This document shows positions 1-7,812 of a DNA stretch of 22,642 nucleotides, one piece after another. The notes under the pieces are model-generated. The model was given only the letters and a program-made list of their open reading frames with translations, ran no database searches and was not told the origin of the DNA. Location: the NCBI GenBank assembly GCA_003427395.1, contig BFEA01000295.1, positions 1,411,869 to 1,434,510 of the forward strand, given 5' to 3'. The position numbers and the translations under genes are program-made. The DNA is from Chara braunii. Lineage: Eukaryota; Streptophyta; Charophyceae; Charales; Characeae. Every line of letters starts with the position of its first letter. Positions within the stretch are counted from its first letter, which is position 1.

Positions 1-203
1 CCATTATGCGACTCTGACACGTGCTACGTTTGCACGCCAGGCATTATGGCTCTCATGGCAATGCTACTCCCGACAAGTCCCCCACCCGAAGAGCTGCCAA
101 GCAGATTGAATGCTGCTGATTGTTTCATCATTCATACAATGCAAAACCCCTGCTTCTTAACATCAGTGGCACTCCTGTTGTTGATGGAGGCGCCTTCCAA
201 CAA

Positions 204-288
204 CTTCCCCAGGCCAATCATCAATGACATCATCCGACCCCACCAACTCAACAACAAGCGCATGTCATTGATGATTGTCCTGGGGAAG
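204..288. repeat. Short foldback, 27-bp arms, 31-nt loop
   Basis: The left arm (204-230, starting CTTCCCCAGG) is the reverse complement of the right arm (262-288, ending CCTGGGGAAG), with one mismatch in 27 positions. The 31-nt loop is 231-261. The geometry fits a small inverted-repeat element or a hairpin precursor RNA. No flanking target duplication or promoter is evident, so its function is unknown. Confidence 0.75.
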
Positions 289-292
289 AGGG

Positions 293-432
293 ATACATGC
301 AAGATCGATTGATCGCAAACCTGAGAGAACTCACCCACACGCGCATGCACTTGCGCACATAGAGTCAAGACTTGGCAAGTAAGCAGGAGGCATACATGCA
401 AGATCGCTTGATCACAAACATATTCAGAGAAC
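293..432. repeat. Two direct copies of a ~38-bp block
   Basis: The block beginning ATACATGCAAGATCG and containing TTGATC.CAAAC recurs at 293-330 and 392-432, about 99 bp apart. It starts right after the foldback at 204-288, so both may belong to one decayed repeat unit. Confidence 0.7.
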
Positions 433-770
433 ATAGAAAACAAAAGTCTGAATAGGAATCTTTAGCAAAAACGTCAACAGGACTACGGACAGGATTTTCT
501 CATAAAAGTTCACAGTTCTTCCACAGCACCAAAGAAAAAAGATGCTGCAAAGGCTGCGGCTTCCCAAACAAAACACTCGCAGATAAGAAACAAAAAAAGT
601 TTGGTGGTATTCCCTCCTATTTCTTGCACGCGGATTTCTGTATGCTCTCAGGCTCTTCTTTTTGTTTTTGTGAAAGAAGCGGCATATGATAGGGCAGTTC
701 CTTATGCTTTTTCTTTCTTTTGTGCTTTTTAGTTTTCTGTTTTTGCGGGCGAAGCCGCAATGGGTCATCT
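433..770. other. Intergenic, nothing recognised
   Basis: AT-rich DNA with A- and T-runs. A 114-codon minus-strand frame (424-768) crosses it, but it is lysine/arginine-rich from A-runs and shows no recognisable domain. Confidence 0.5.
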
Positions 771-777
771 AGTGACT

Positions 778-993
778 ATTATTTTTGTACATTTTGCTAT
801 CTTTGTACATGTTGCTATACTTGATGAAGGATATTCAAAGGTGGACTTACCAAAGAACATTAGGGTAATATTATTTTTGTACATTTTGCTATCTTTGTAC
901 ATTTTGCTATCTTTGTACATTTTGCTGTCTTTGTACATTTTGCTATCCTCGACGAAGGATATTTGAAGGTGGACTCGCCAAAGAACATCAGGG
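778..993. repeat. Duplicated block with an 18-bp minisatellite core
   Basis: Copy A (about 778-866) and copy B (about 870-993) share an array of TTTGTACATTTTGCTATC units followed by GA.GAAGGATATT, AGGTGGACT and CCAAAGAACAT. Copy A has two array units and copy B four, so the array length changed after the block duplicated. Read on minus, the array gives a repeating DSKMYK hexapeptide; this is a by-product of the 18-bp period, not evidence for a gene. Confidence 0.85.
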
Positions 994-1051
994 TTTATGG
1001 TATGAATCTGACTGTTATAACTGCAGCCTCTCAGTGGTGTACCTGCCATAA

Positions 1052-1148
1052 GACCATTTCTCAATTTCTGCATGTGTTCCTTGTGCAGGGGCCATGCTAA
1101 TCTTCTCTGTGTCGCTCCAATTTTATCTTAGTGGATGTCCCAAAGGAC
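1052..1148 (-). pseudogene. U6: U6 snRNA pseudogene (plant-type)
   Basis: U6 is the catalytic-core snRNA of the spliceosome, made by RNA polymerase III. Read on minus from 1148, the sequence has the plant-type 5' stem-loop (GTCC-TTTGG-GGAC-like), then ATAAAATTGGA, then the invariant block ACAGAGAAGATTAGCATGG followed by CCCCTGC, and finally GAGAAATGGTC. The ACAGAGA box that pairs with 5' splice sites is intact. It is judged a pseudogene for three reasons. There are a few extra bases before ATAAAATTGG and about two missing after CAAGGA. The 3' T-run that ends Pol III transcription is replaced by TTATGGCAGG. No clear USE or TATA element is seen upstream (1149-1230). A functional divergent U6 is less likely. 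Confidence 0.88.
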
Positions 1149-1439
1149 AATTTTACCCAAAAAACTAAACTTGGCATGAATCACCCATGCAATGACTGCA
1201 GCCATTAGGGCCTTTCCAGTCCACTGCAGAAGTGGAGAAGATGGGGGAGGGCAAAATGGCAACAAGCCTCACGAGTGGTTTCCGCTGTCGATTGTGAACG
1301 AATTTGCAGGACGTTCTAGGGGTGGATGAGTAGCAGCAACAGCTACGATGAAGTCTGCAGCAGGTGGTCTTGGTGATGGGGGCAAGCAGCGCCTTGCCCA
1401 CCTTGAGCATGGTATGGAGCAGGGTGGTGAGGGTGGCAG

Positions 1440-2670
1440 CAGAGCAGTTGAGGTGCCGATCTCAAGGACATGGGGATTATTGATTGCGTAGCAGAATGTC
1501 TGCGGTCGAGAGGCGTCAGGGGGCTATGGAGGATTCAGTCTCGCAGACGTTCAAGCACATCTTGGATCTGTGAAAGATCTGATTGCACTTGCTCGGACTG
1601 GGGCAGGGAAAGACCCTCGCGTATGTACTTCCTGCGATTCATCATCTATCCATCGATAAAGTGGCGAAGCATGGATGAACTCCCAGGGCATGAGCTCTCG
1701 TGCCAACGCGAGGGTTGGCAAAGCAAGTCTTCGGGGGATTCAATTGTTATGCATCTGGAATGGGGGGGGCTGCAATGTGTTTGTCTGTATGGTGGGGACA
1801 CTCTTCCTCCTCAGGAATCAGCACACTCCGAGCGGGGACGGACGTTGTGGCAGGAACACCAGGGTGGATCAGAGGTCGTATCGATAGACGGACGTTGGAC
1901 CTGAGTGGCCTTGATGGCAGAATTCTTGATGAAGCAGATGAGATGCTAGAGGAAGGTTTTGAAGTTGATGAGGATGGGATCCTAGCTTCAGGATGTGCAT
2001 CCCAGATTCTGTTGTTCAGTGCCACCATGTCAACAACAAATAGGGAGATGGCAGGGACTTCCAACCCAGATGAGGCCCTCATAGCGCCTATTTGATGTCG
2101 TTGAGGAAGATGAAATCAGAAGGGTTGCCCCAAATGGTTCAAGGAGTGATGGGTGTTCTTGGAGAGTATGGAGGGAAGCAAAGCGGACAGGGGAGTCACG
2201 TTATTGTGTTCACAGAAACTAGCAAGGCAGAGATGCTTCCCTTCCGGCTCTAGCACTCCGGATACCTGCGAGGGTTGGTCATGGCGACCTGAGTCAAGCA
2301 CTCTGGATACCTGCGAGGGTTCGTCATGGCGACCTGAGTCAATCACAGCAAGTGGTAATAAAGATGTCATTTTGTAAGGGCCAGTTCAATACTTTCGCGG
2401 TGACAGATGTGGCTGTACGAGGTCCAGACATCCTGAGTGTTAGGTTGGTGGGGTGGTGGGGTGGTGTGAATCAGCATTGCATCTAGATACATACGTCCAT
2501 CAGGCAGGAAGAACTGGACGTGCAGGTTGGAAAGGGGTATCTGTGATGCTGTTCACACTCCCATGGGGAGAGATGCCCTGCTAACCATTGAGAAGAGGGT
2601 AAAACTAAAGATCGGTCGTGTGAACACAGCCTCACCTAGTCGTGTTGGTGCGTCAAGATCCTCCTTACGT
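1440..2670 (+). pseudogene. DEAD-box RNA helicase pseudogene (DDX21/RH7/RH3-like)
   Basis: Intact relatives are nucleolar or plastid ATP-dependent RNA helicases acting in rRNA maturation and intron splicing. The helicase motifs occur in order but in several frames. Motif I ARTGAGK is at 1591-1611, followed by a one-base shift and then TLAYVLPAIHH. Motif Ia is PTRGLAKQV (from 1700), Ib is GTPGW (near 1853), and II is LDEADEML (1925-1948). Motif III is FSATM (about 2012-2029) and the motif IV region is HVIVFTET (2197-2220). Two HGDLSQ copies start at 2280 and 2325. Motif V is TDVAVRGPDI (about 2401-2430) and VI is HQAGRTGRAG (2498-2527). At least four frameshifts, plus R-to-W and A-to-V/L-to-P changes at conserved sites, rule out a working product. 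No intron-like gaps separate the motifs, which suggests a processed retrocopy, but no poly(A) tail was found. Weak C-terminal similarity fades near 2670. Confidence 0.9.
2251..2340. repeat. 45-bp tandem duplication inside the helicase pseudogene
   Basis: Two adjacent 45-bp units (2251-2295 and 2296-2340) differ at only a few positions. Each holds GGATACCTGCGAGGGTT and CATGGCGACCTGAGTC. The unit is a multiple of three and duplicates the HGDLSQ helicase segment without changing its frame. Confidence 0.92.
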
Positions 2671-3426
2671 GCATCTCTGAGTGAGGGTGCCTTCTATCTG
2701 TGACTGTTTATTGGTAATGAAGACATGAGCGCTTTTTTTACTATCCCTGCCTTTTCATGTATGCCGAGTGTTTGTTTCTGTACCAAATTTTGTCGTTTGG
2801 GGATTACGAGCCCTCTTGTTTGGAGTCCGTAGAAAAGAATGGGCTCTAGCTTACGCTGATTGCTTGCTGATGCTTCCCTCGGCTTCATTGGTCTCGGCAG
2901 GTTGTAAACTTGGCCTTGCTGTAGAAAAGCGAAAAACTTTTTTGGCCATGCCTACTGAGAAATCCTTTAGCAGCTAGCTTCTCATGGACATTGTCGATTT
3001 GGTTTTCTGGATGCATCCGCTCACGATGTAAAATAGAAAAATAGAAATGAAGGAAGAAGAAGGGAGAAAAGAACCAGAAGGAAGCCAAGGGCACCGGGCT
3101 TCATATATGAGGTGTTCTTTCTGAAAAAATAAAATAAAAATGCAGTTTTGTGGTGGAGCTGTTACCCAGCGCTGCTTAGCCACGCCGATTCGGAAACCCT
3201 TTGTGTCTCGGGGATTGTCCAGCGGTGTCATCTTTGCTCCGGGTCACAAAGCGGAACATGGAAACCAAAAGATGGAAGTATAAAGAGGAAGCAGAGGGTA
3301 GCAGAGACTCTGGTTTGTACAAGCGAGATGGTTTGCTTTGAGAATGAAGTATCATGGCATTTGCGGCACTTGGCTTCCTTTTTCGGCTCTTGCTTTGATT
3401 CCTGTGTTGCCCTTTGCTTTGTGGGC
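2671..3426. other. Intergenic, no gene recognised
   Basis: This stretch holds only short overlapping frames without recognisable domains. The first few hundred bases could be 3' flanking or untranslated sequence of the helicase relic, but nothing specific supports that. Confidence 0.4.
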
Positions 3427-3458
3427 TATATATATATATATATATATAGGGTCACCAG

Positions 3459-3502
3459 CCCGTACGTACGGAGGTCCCCGGGCTGACCTCCGCACGTACG
3501 GG
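3459..3502. repeat. GC-rich subterminal hairpin, 17-bp arms
   Basis: The arm 3459-3475 (CCCGTACGTACGGAGGT) pairs with 3486-3502 with one mismatch, around a 10-nt loop (CCCCGGGCTG). It lies 10 bp inside the left end of the TIR element, the position where such elements often carry transposase-binding or fold-back structure. Confidence 0.85.
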
Positions 3503-3610
3503 CGTTTGGAGTCCGAACCCAAAGGCATTCGGCCCCCGGCAAAAAATATTTCGGGGCCTAAAAATAAGTAGTTTTTCTGAATTTGTTTTTGTGAGTTCTC
3601 TATGATGTGA

Positions 3611-4129
3611 AGAAGTACATGCCTTTTTTTTTTCCTTTTTTTTTTGAAAATAGCATGATTTCATTATAACTGCAAAAGGAGGCCGGGAATCCCTCCACAT
3701 CTCAACCCGGAGAATGATCCCTGCCTCAAGAGGCTAACTGGAAACTGGGTCCAGTGTCCCATGTTCCTGCCGACTGTTATGCTATTTCCAAACAACGGAA
3801 AAATGGACAAGAAAACTACCGGCAAAGAAGAAAGGGCGAATGCTTACTCAGCCTATCCTACTGACGTTCATATCCGGGAGCATTACCCGGCTTCGCTTCT
3901 TAAGAGTCTAGACAACGACTCCCATAACAGGTTTTCCGAACCCTGCAATAAGCTCTGTCACCCACCCTAGCATTCCTACGCAAACGGTGCCCAATCAAAA
4001 GCCTTCTAATTGCCAGGGAGCAACCATGGACAAAAGACCAACCTGCCTTCCTGTACCGACACCAGACGACCAGCTGTTGCCCAGGTGCGGGAAAACCAGA
4101 AGGGGCCCTTTGTTTAGAAGTACATGCCT
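3611..4129 (-). mobile_element. LINE-like retroposon, minus orientation, 14-bp TSD
   Basis: Identical 14-mers AGAAGTACATGCCT flank the insert at 3611-3624 and 4116-4129. The insert begins on plus with T10-CC-T10, which is an A-rich 3' tail on minus. Next to the tail, minus reads ATAATGAAATCATGCTATTTTC, comparable to plant L1 3' ends. Removing the insert restores the 166-bp period of the host element, so it landed after that element. It is about 490 bp long with no reverse transcriptase visible, consistent with a 5'-truncated LINE. A SINE is possible, but no clear Pol III A/B boxes lie at its 5' end. Confidence 0.82.
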
Positions 4130-4366
4130 ATTAATTTTGAAGTCATTCAGCTAACCCAAACAAAAATTAAAAAATCGCCAAAGATGGTGGTGTCAAAACG
4201 TGACTGTTTTTTTTCACTTTATTGCGGGGCCTAAACAATTTTATTATATTTTGTATTTTTTTTAGTCAGTTTTGTATTATTTGAAGTACACATCTGCCAA
4301 TTTTCAGGGCATTTGGCTGTGCCAAGAAAAGAAGAAAAATCGCCAAAGATGGTGGTGTTGAAAACG
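4117..4366. repeat. ~166-bp internal tandem repeats of the TIR element
   Basis: GAAGTACA recurs at 4117 and 4283, and ATCGCCAAAGATGGTGGTGT at about 4174 and 4339, both about 165-166 bp apart. GGGGCCTAAA recurs at about 3554 and 4226, which is 167 bp apart once the nested insert is removed. Confidence 0.75.
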
Positions 4367-4712
4367 TTCTCGCTCACTCGCTAATTTTAATTTTCTTTTC
4401 ATTTTTTCTTATTTTTATTATGAGTTTAATTTTTTTTTATTTAAATTTGGTAAGGAATTTGGATGTAATGCTCAGGCAAATGTTGTTTATTTTATTTGTC
4501 TTCATAACATATCTTTTTTTTCAGATTTTTTTGGGAGATTTGTTTTTTTTTTTTCTGCGTTCGGCCCGAACGGCCGAACGCATCCCGAAGGGGTCCCGTA
4601 CGTTCGGGCGTTCGGCCCGTCCCGTACACCAGTTACCCTATATATATAGTTCTATTTGACGATATATATATATATACCCTACATACATATATATATATAT
4701 ATATTCAGCCTC

Positions 4713-4749
4713 CTGATGAGTCGGTGAAACTCCGACGAAACAGTTTGTC
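4713..4749 (+). ncRNA. Hammerhead-ribozyme-like core, probably degenerate
   Basis: Hammerhead ribozymes are small self-cleaving RNAs, found among other places in plant retrozymes and Penelope-like elements. Here CTGATGA (4713-4719) is followed by a 5-bp helix II (4720-4724 with 4732-4736, loop TGAAACT), then GAAA (4737-4740). A minimal helix III follows (CA 4741-4742 with TG 4746-4747) and then TC (4748-4749), the cleavage-site U-H after which cutting would occur. All core positions match the consensus for a type I form with a very short helix III. Helix I is not evident: the bases before CTGATGA (CAGCCTC) do not pair with those after 4749 (ACAGCC). It is therefore probably a truncated or decayed copy, or one needing a partner strand. 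Confidence 0.5.
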
Positions 4750-4770
4750 ACAGCCCCTCGTTTGTTGTCC

Positions 4771-4890
4771 TCTTCTCCCTCTCTGCCTACGGTTTACCGG
4801 CCAGTTCTATTTGACGATATATATACCTACTCTTCTCCCTCTCTCCCTACGGTTTACCGGGCAGTTCTGTTTGACGATATATATATATAT
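4771..4890. repeat. Two 60-bp tandem repeats with TA tracts
   Basis: Units 4771-4830 and 4831-4890 share TCTTCTCCCTCTCT, CCTACGGTTTACCGG and TTTGACGATATATA. The segment AGTTCTATTTGACGATATATA also occurs alone near 4648, on the other side of the hammerhead-like core. Core and units therefore probably belong to one satellite-like repeat. Confidence 0.85.
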
Positions 4891-4919
4891 ATATATATAT
4901 ACCCTATATGTATATTGAA

Positions 4920-5525
4920 TTCAGTATTGGAAAGATTGTTATGCTATTAGACATAATTCTAATTTAAATAAAGATAATATTTCCCTCTGTAAAACTCATA
5001 AGGCATTAATTGTTGAAGAATGATTGAAAACAGGTGGAAGTGGAACTCTATATTGCTTCGTCTATACAGCTTTGAGTTCCTAGTTGTTGACAGGACTTGA
5101 TGAACATGGGTCCAGCCATAGACTGCATAGCAGCGCAGATCGCGATCGCCAAGCAATACAAGAGCCCCACGGGGAAGGCACTGCCGTCGTCACCCGAATA
5201 CACCGTATGCAGGGTCATTATTGCCGTATCTATAGACTCGATGTAGTCCTGACAGAGTTGAAACCTACTCCAGCACTGTCTACACTTTCAGATCACAGCA
5301 TCCACCTCTCTCTCTGGTGCAGGCCCGGCATTGGCTGGGCAAAAGAAACCCCGTCCTGAGCAATGCTATTGTGGGATATGAAGATTCATTGCCCTCGGCA
5401 GAGTTTCAAGCTCTGCCTGACGCTTCCAGAAATTTGGCCACGGAAAGGCTGCCCTTCTGCCATAGCTTTGTAACTATTGCCCTTCGCTACCTGACTGAGT
5501 CAGTTTCCCGCTTCAACGTTTTGAG
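4920..5525. other. No gene recognised upstream of the maturase relic
   Basis: AT-rich to about 5000, then mixed-composition DNA with short frames (5084-5359 and 5317-5565). The latter runs toward the maturase fragment in another frame and may be its decayed upstream part, but no motif could be recognised. Confidence 0.35.
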
Positions 5526-5732
5526 TTGTTGTTTAGTCACCTGTCCAGGCTTCAAGACGCGATAGTCAAAGGAGAATTTGAATGGGGAGCAACTCGTATT
5601 CCTCCGAAACCTGGGAAGAACGAAAAGCGGCCACTGGGAGTATCATGCTTCCAGGACAGGATTGTACAAGAAGTTCTTAGAATGATCTTAGAGCCTATTT
5701 ATGAAGGTCGGCTCTGTCGACCTTCTCATTAG
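5526..5732 (+). pseudogene. Group II intron reverse transcriptase/maturase fragment
   Basis: Group II intron-encoded proteins combine a reverse transcriptase with RNA-splicing activity. The frame contains SRLQDAIVKGEFEWG, then PPKPGKNEKRPLGV, then QDRIVQEVLRMILEPIYEG. This matches the early RT block of organellar maturases: a K/R-rich IPKPxGKxRPLGIP segment followed by DRIVQEALRMxLEPIYE. The catalytic YADD block and the maturase X domain are absent, and the frame ends 24 nt after the last recognised residue. It is a fragment, most likely a mitochondrial DNA relic or the remnant of a nuclear maturase gene. Confidence 0.75.
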
Positions 5733-6368
5733 CGAGGGAGACTGATCCAGTGATTGCATGATCACAGGCTGCATATATCCATGTCCACAGTCCACTTATG
5801 GAAAGATAGTTGATAAAGACAAAACTCTTAGCTGTGACAAAAAAACAATCTGAATTATGTGGATGTCATAACAGTTAGATATTCAAAAATTGAATGCTCA
5901 TTCCCAATTTCTCACACAATTTTGTCTGAGATTTCAAGGGATGATGTAGTTTGTCAATGGTGCCCCAGTTTTGAGAAGTTGGGGGGGCGCACGGCGAGCT
6001 CATTTTCTGCAAGGCTGGGGCCGTGTACTGCCGGTTTAAGAGAAGATTGCACAGTTGCTGCTGCAGAAGGTGCCTGGCGCTGCCTGCTATTGGATTGCAA
6101 ACTGATTGGGCTGTAAGTTTTTTGCCCCGTGTCTACAAGTTTTAGCCCCTTCTTTTAGGAGGTAGTAGTGGTAGTTTAAGAGGAAAATCGAACATCCCTC
6201 TGCCATGGAAAAGTGGCGTGCAGGACGACCTCGTGTGAAGGTGCCTCACTGTCCTCACAGTTACGATCTGTTTTGTCTGTTTTCTTCGGTCCCGGGTCAC
6301 CCCCTTCTTGACATCATACGGCTTGGATGACTTCATCCGATTCAGGCTGCTCCCAACCACAGCCTCTC
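5733..6368. other. No gene recognised
   Basis: Short unconnected frames only. A GGTAGT.GTGGT.GTTTAAGAG motif near 6160 recurs near 6660, suggesting a dispersed repeat. Confidence 0.35.
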
Positions 6369-6405
6369 TTTATTTATTTATTTATTTATTTATTCATTTA
6401 TTTCC
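6369..6405. repeat. (TTTA)n microsatellite
   Basis: Nine TTTA-type units with one C interruption (TTCA). Confidence 0.95.
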
Positions 6406-7122
6406 CCAAATATCAACGATGGGCTCTCCAAAGGCAGAATGCCAGTTAAAAGATATGTGAAGTGAGAGAAAAAATATATGGCTGTCCCCGGATGAGGAGA
6501 AGGCAGCTTATTAAAAAAATTCAAACACGGTGCGCATTTGACTTCTTGAAATGAAAACCATCGGACATTATCCCCAGTGCCATCATGCACCACATCCTCT
6601 CCTGCCAGGTGTTTTGGACGAGGATATTTTCCCGATTTCCTCTGTGGGCTGAAGATGGAAGGTAGTGGTGGTTTAAGAGAACAGACAAAATATAGGCTGA
6701 AGATGTGAGAGGAAAGAAGAACAGGAATACAGTTCAATATACATCTTCCTTTACTCTGCCTCCTTTCATAGTGTGCAAGTGGGCCACTGTGGCAGACACG
6801 ATGTGGGTAGTTAGCTGTCAACCAGAAGTAACGTGGCGAGTTTGTACATGAGACACAGAGTAAAAGGGGAGCGGGCGGACAAGAACAAAAGTTTCCCTCC
6901 GTGCTTGGAAGGGGTACCCCAAAGAAAGAAGAAGTGAAAACAATTAAGAAAAGGGATTTAAAGGCTTCTATTATACTCCGTGTTGCTTGATGGAGAGGTG
7001 AATCAGTTTCATAGTTTTATTGTCTCAACTCAAAGATCTTCATTGTCTGCAATAGGATTGAAGCTGTATCGATTTTGGATCTACTCATATGGGTGGAATC
7101 AGGGCTGTTGTGGTGAAAATTC

Positions 7123-7123
<1 letters not shown>
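6406..7123. other. No gene recognised
   Basis: A 143-codon minus-strand frame (6390-6821) covers much of it. It shows no domain and its end lies near the TTTA repeat, so it is treated as chance. Confidence 0.35.
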
Positions 7124-7166
<43 letters not shown>

Positions 7167-7217
7167 TAAGAACATACACACACACACACACACACACATA
7201 CACACACACTCTTAAGA

Positions 7218-7249
<32 letters not shown>

Positions 7250-7300
7250 TTAAGAACATATACACACACACACATGTACACTTGGAACATACACATACAT
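7124..7300. repeat. Composite (CA)n minisatellite
   Basis: (CA)n runs are broken at about 7163, 7209 and 7249 by a CTTAAGAACATA spacer, giving a 40-46-bp higher-order period. Apparent proteins here are HTHT or CVCV repeats from the dinucleotide. Confidence 0.95.
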
Positions 7301-7407
7301 ATATACATGCTTGCACTCTTGTACACACTCATGGACGCAATTAGCATTGTCTGTGTTTGAGCTCTAAATTGGGGCGCCCAATGGGATCACATCAGATGGG
7401 GAGTCCT

Positions 7408-7430
7408 GGTGGGGGGTGGTGGGTGGGGGG
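7408..7430 (+). other. G-rich tract, possible G-quadruplex
   Basis: G6-TGGT-G3-T-G6 within 23 bases gives enough G-runs for an intramolecular quadruplex. It lies at the left border of the foldback at 7431-7812. Confidence 0.45.
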
Positions 7431-7812
7431 AGGTGCACGCAAGGTTCAAACATTCCTGCGTATTTTCCCTGCAGAGCTGTTATACCGCTTTTGATTGGAA
7501 AGAAAAGGTTTCGTTCAGGGACTCTCCGGAAACCATAACTGAAATAAAGACCTTTATAGACTCTTACCTACGGAGGTACATCGGCTCAGAATCGCACACC
7601 CCACTTCCTGAAATGATGTACCTCATCACAAAACGCAATACAGCAACTTTTTGACTGCCCCCTCTCAAAACCACAACGATTCACCCGGTTCTTCGTTTCT
7701 TCTTTTCTCAGTTTTTCGGTTCCTGAATAAAACCGTTTTCCCCCCAATAAAATCGAGTATAACACCTCGGCAAGGCTAACACACAGGAGTATTTGAACCT
7801 TGCCTTGCAACC
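7431..7812. mobile_element. ~380-bp imperfect foldback (MITE-like)
   Basis: The left arm (about 7438-7560) and right arm (about 7675-7812) are imperfect reverse complements. GCAAGGTTCAAA, ACTCCTG/ATTCCTG, GTTATAC and GG(G)AAA..GGTTT recur in the same order on opposite strands. An inner hairpin pairs GAGGTACATC (about 7573) with GATGTACCTC (about 7615). No transposase and no clear target duplication were found. A sequence like the inner segment (CCTGAAATGATG.ACCTCATC) recurs at about 7980-8005. Confidence 0.65.

Larger units (their letters stand above)
3449..4638. mobile_element. TIR element inserted in a (TA)n tract
   Basis: The left end reads GGGTCACCAG directly after an uninterrupted TA run (3427-3447). 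The right end, read inward on minus from 4638, is GGGTAACTGG, again bordered by TA repeats. Both ends carry GC-rich subterminal hairpins of related wording (CGTACGGG, GTTCGGGC). The left hairpin is 3459-3502; the right one has arms 4557-4565 and 4573-4581. The interior is AT-rich and built of about 166-bp repeats (GGGGCCTAAA, GAAGTACA and ATCGCCAAAGATGGTGGTGT recur in order). No transposase frame is present, so this is a non-autonomous DNA transposon or MITE-like element, about 0.7 kb without its nested insertion. The target duplication cannot be defined inside (TA)n. Confidence 0.6.

Noticed and set aside
765-1073. Repeat protein DSKMYK on minus
   Set aside because: Produced by an 18-bp DNA minisatellite; the frame also runs into the U6 pseudogene.
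2116-2377. Overlapping frames with repeated SGRHDQPSQV or STLDTCEGSSW peptides
   Set aside because: Off-frame readings of the 45-bp duplication; the true frame gives HGDLSQ helicase sequence.
6980-7360. 126-codon frame with His-Thr repeats, and CVCV frames on minus
   Set aside because: Pure translation of the (CA)n minisatellite.
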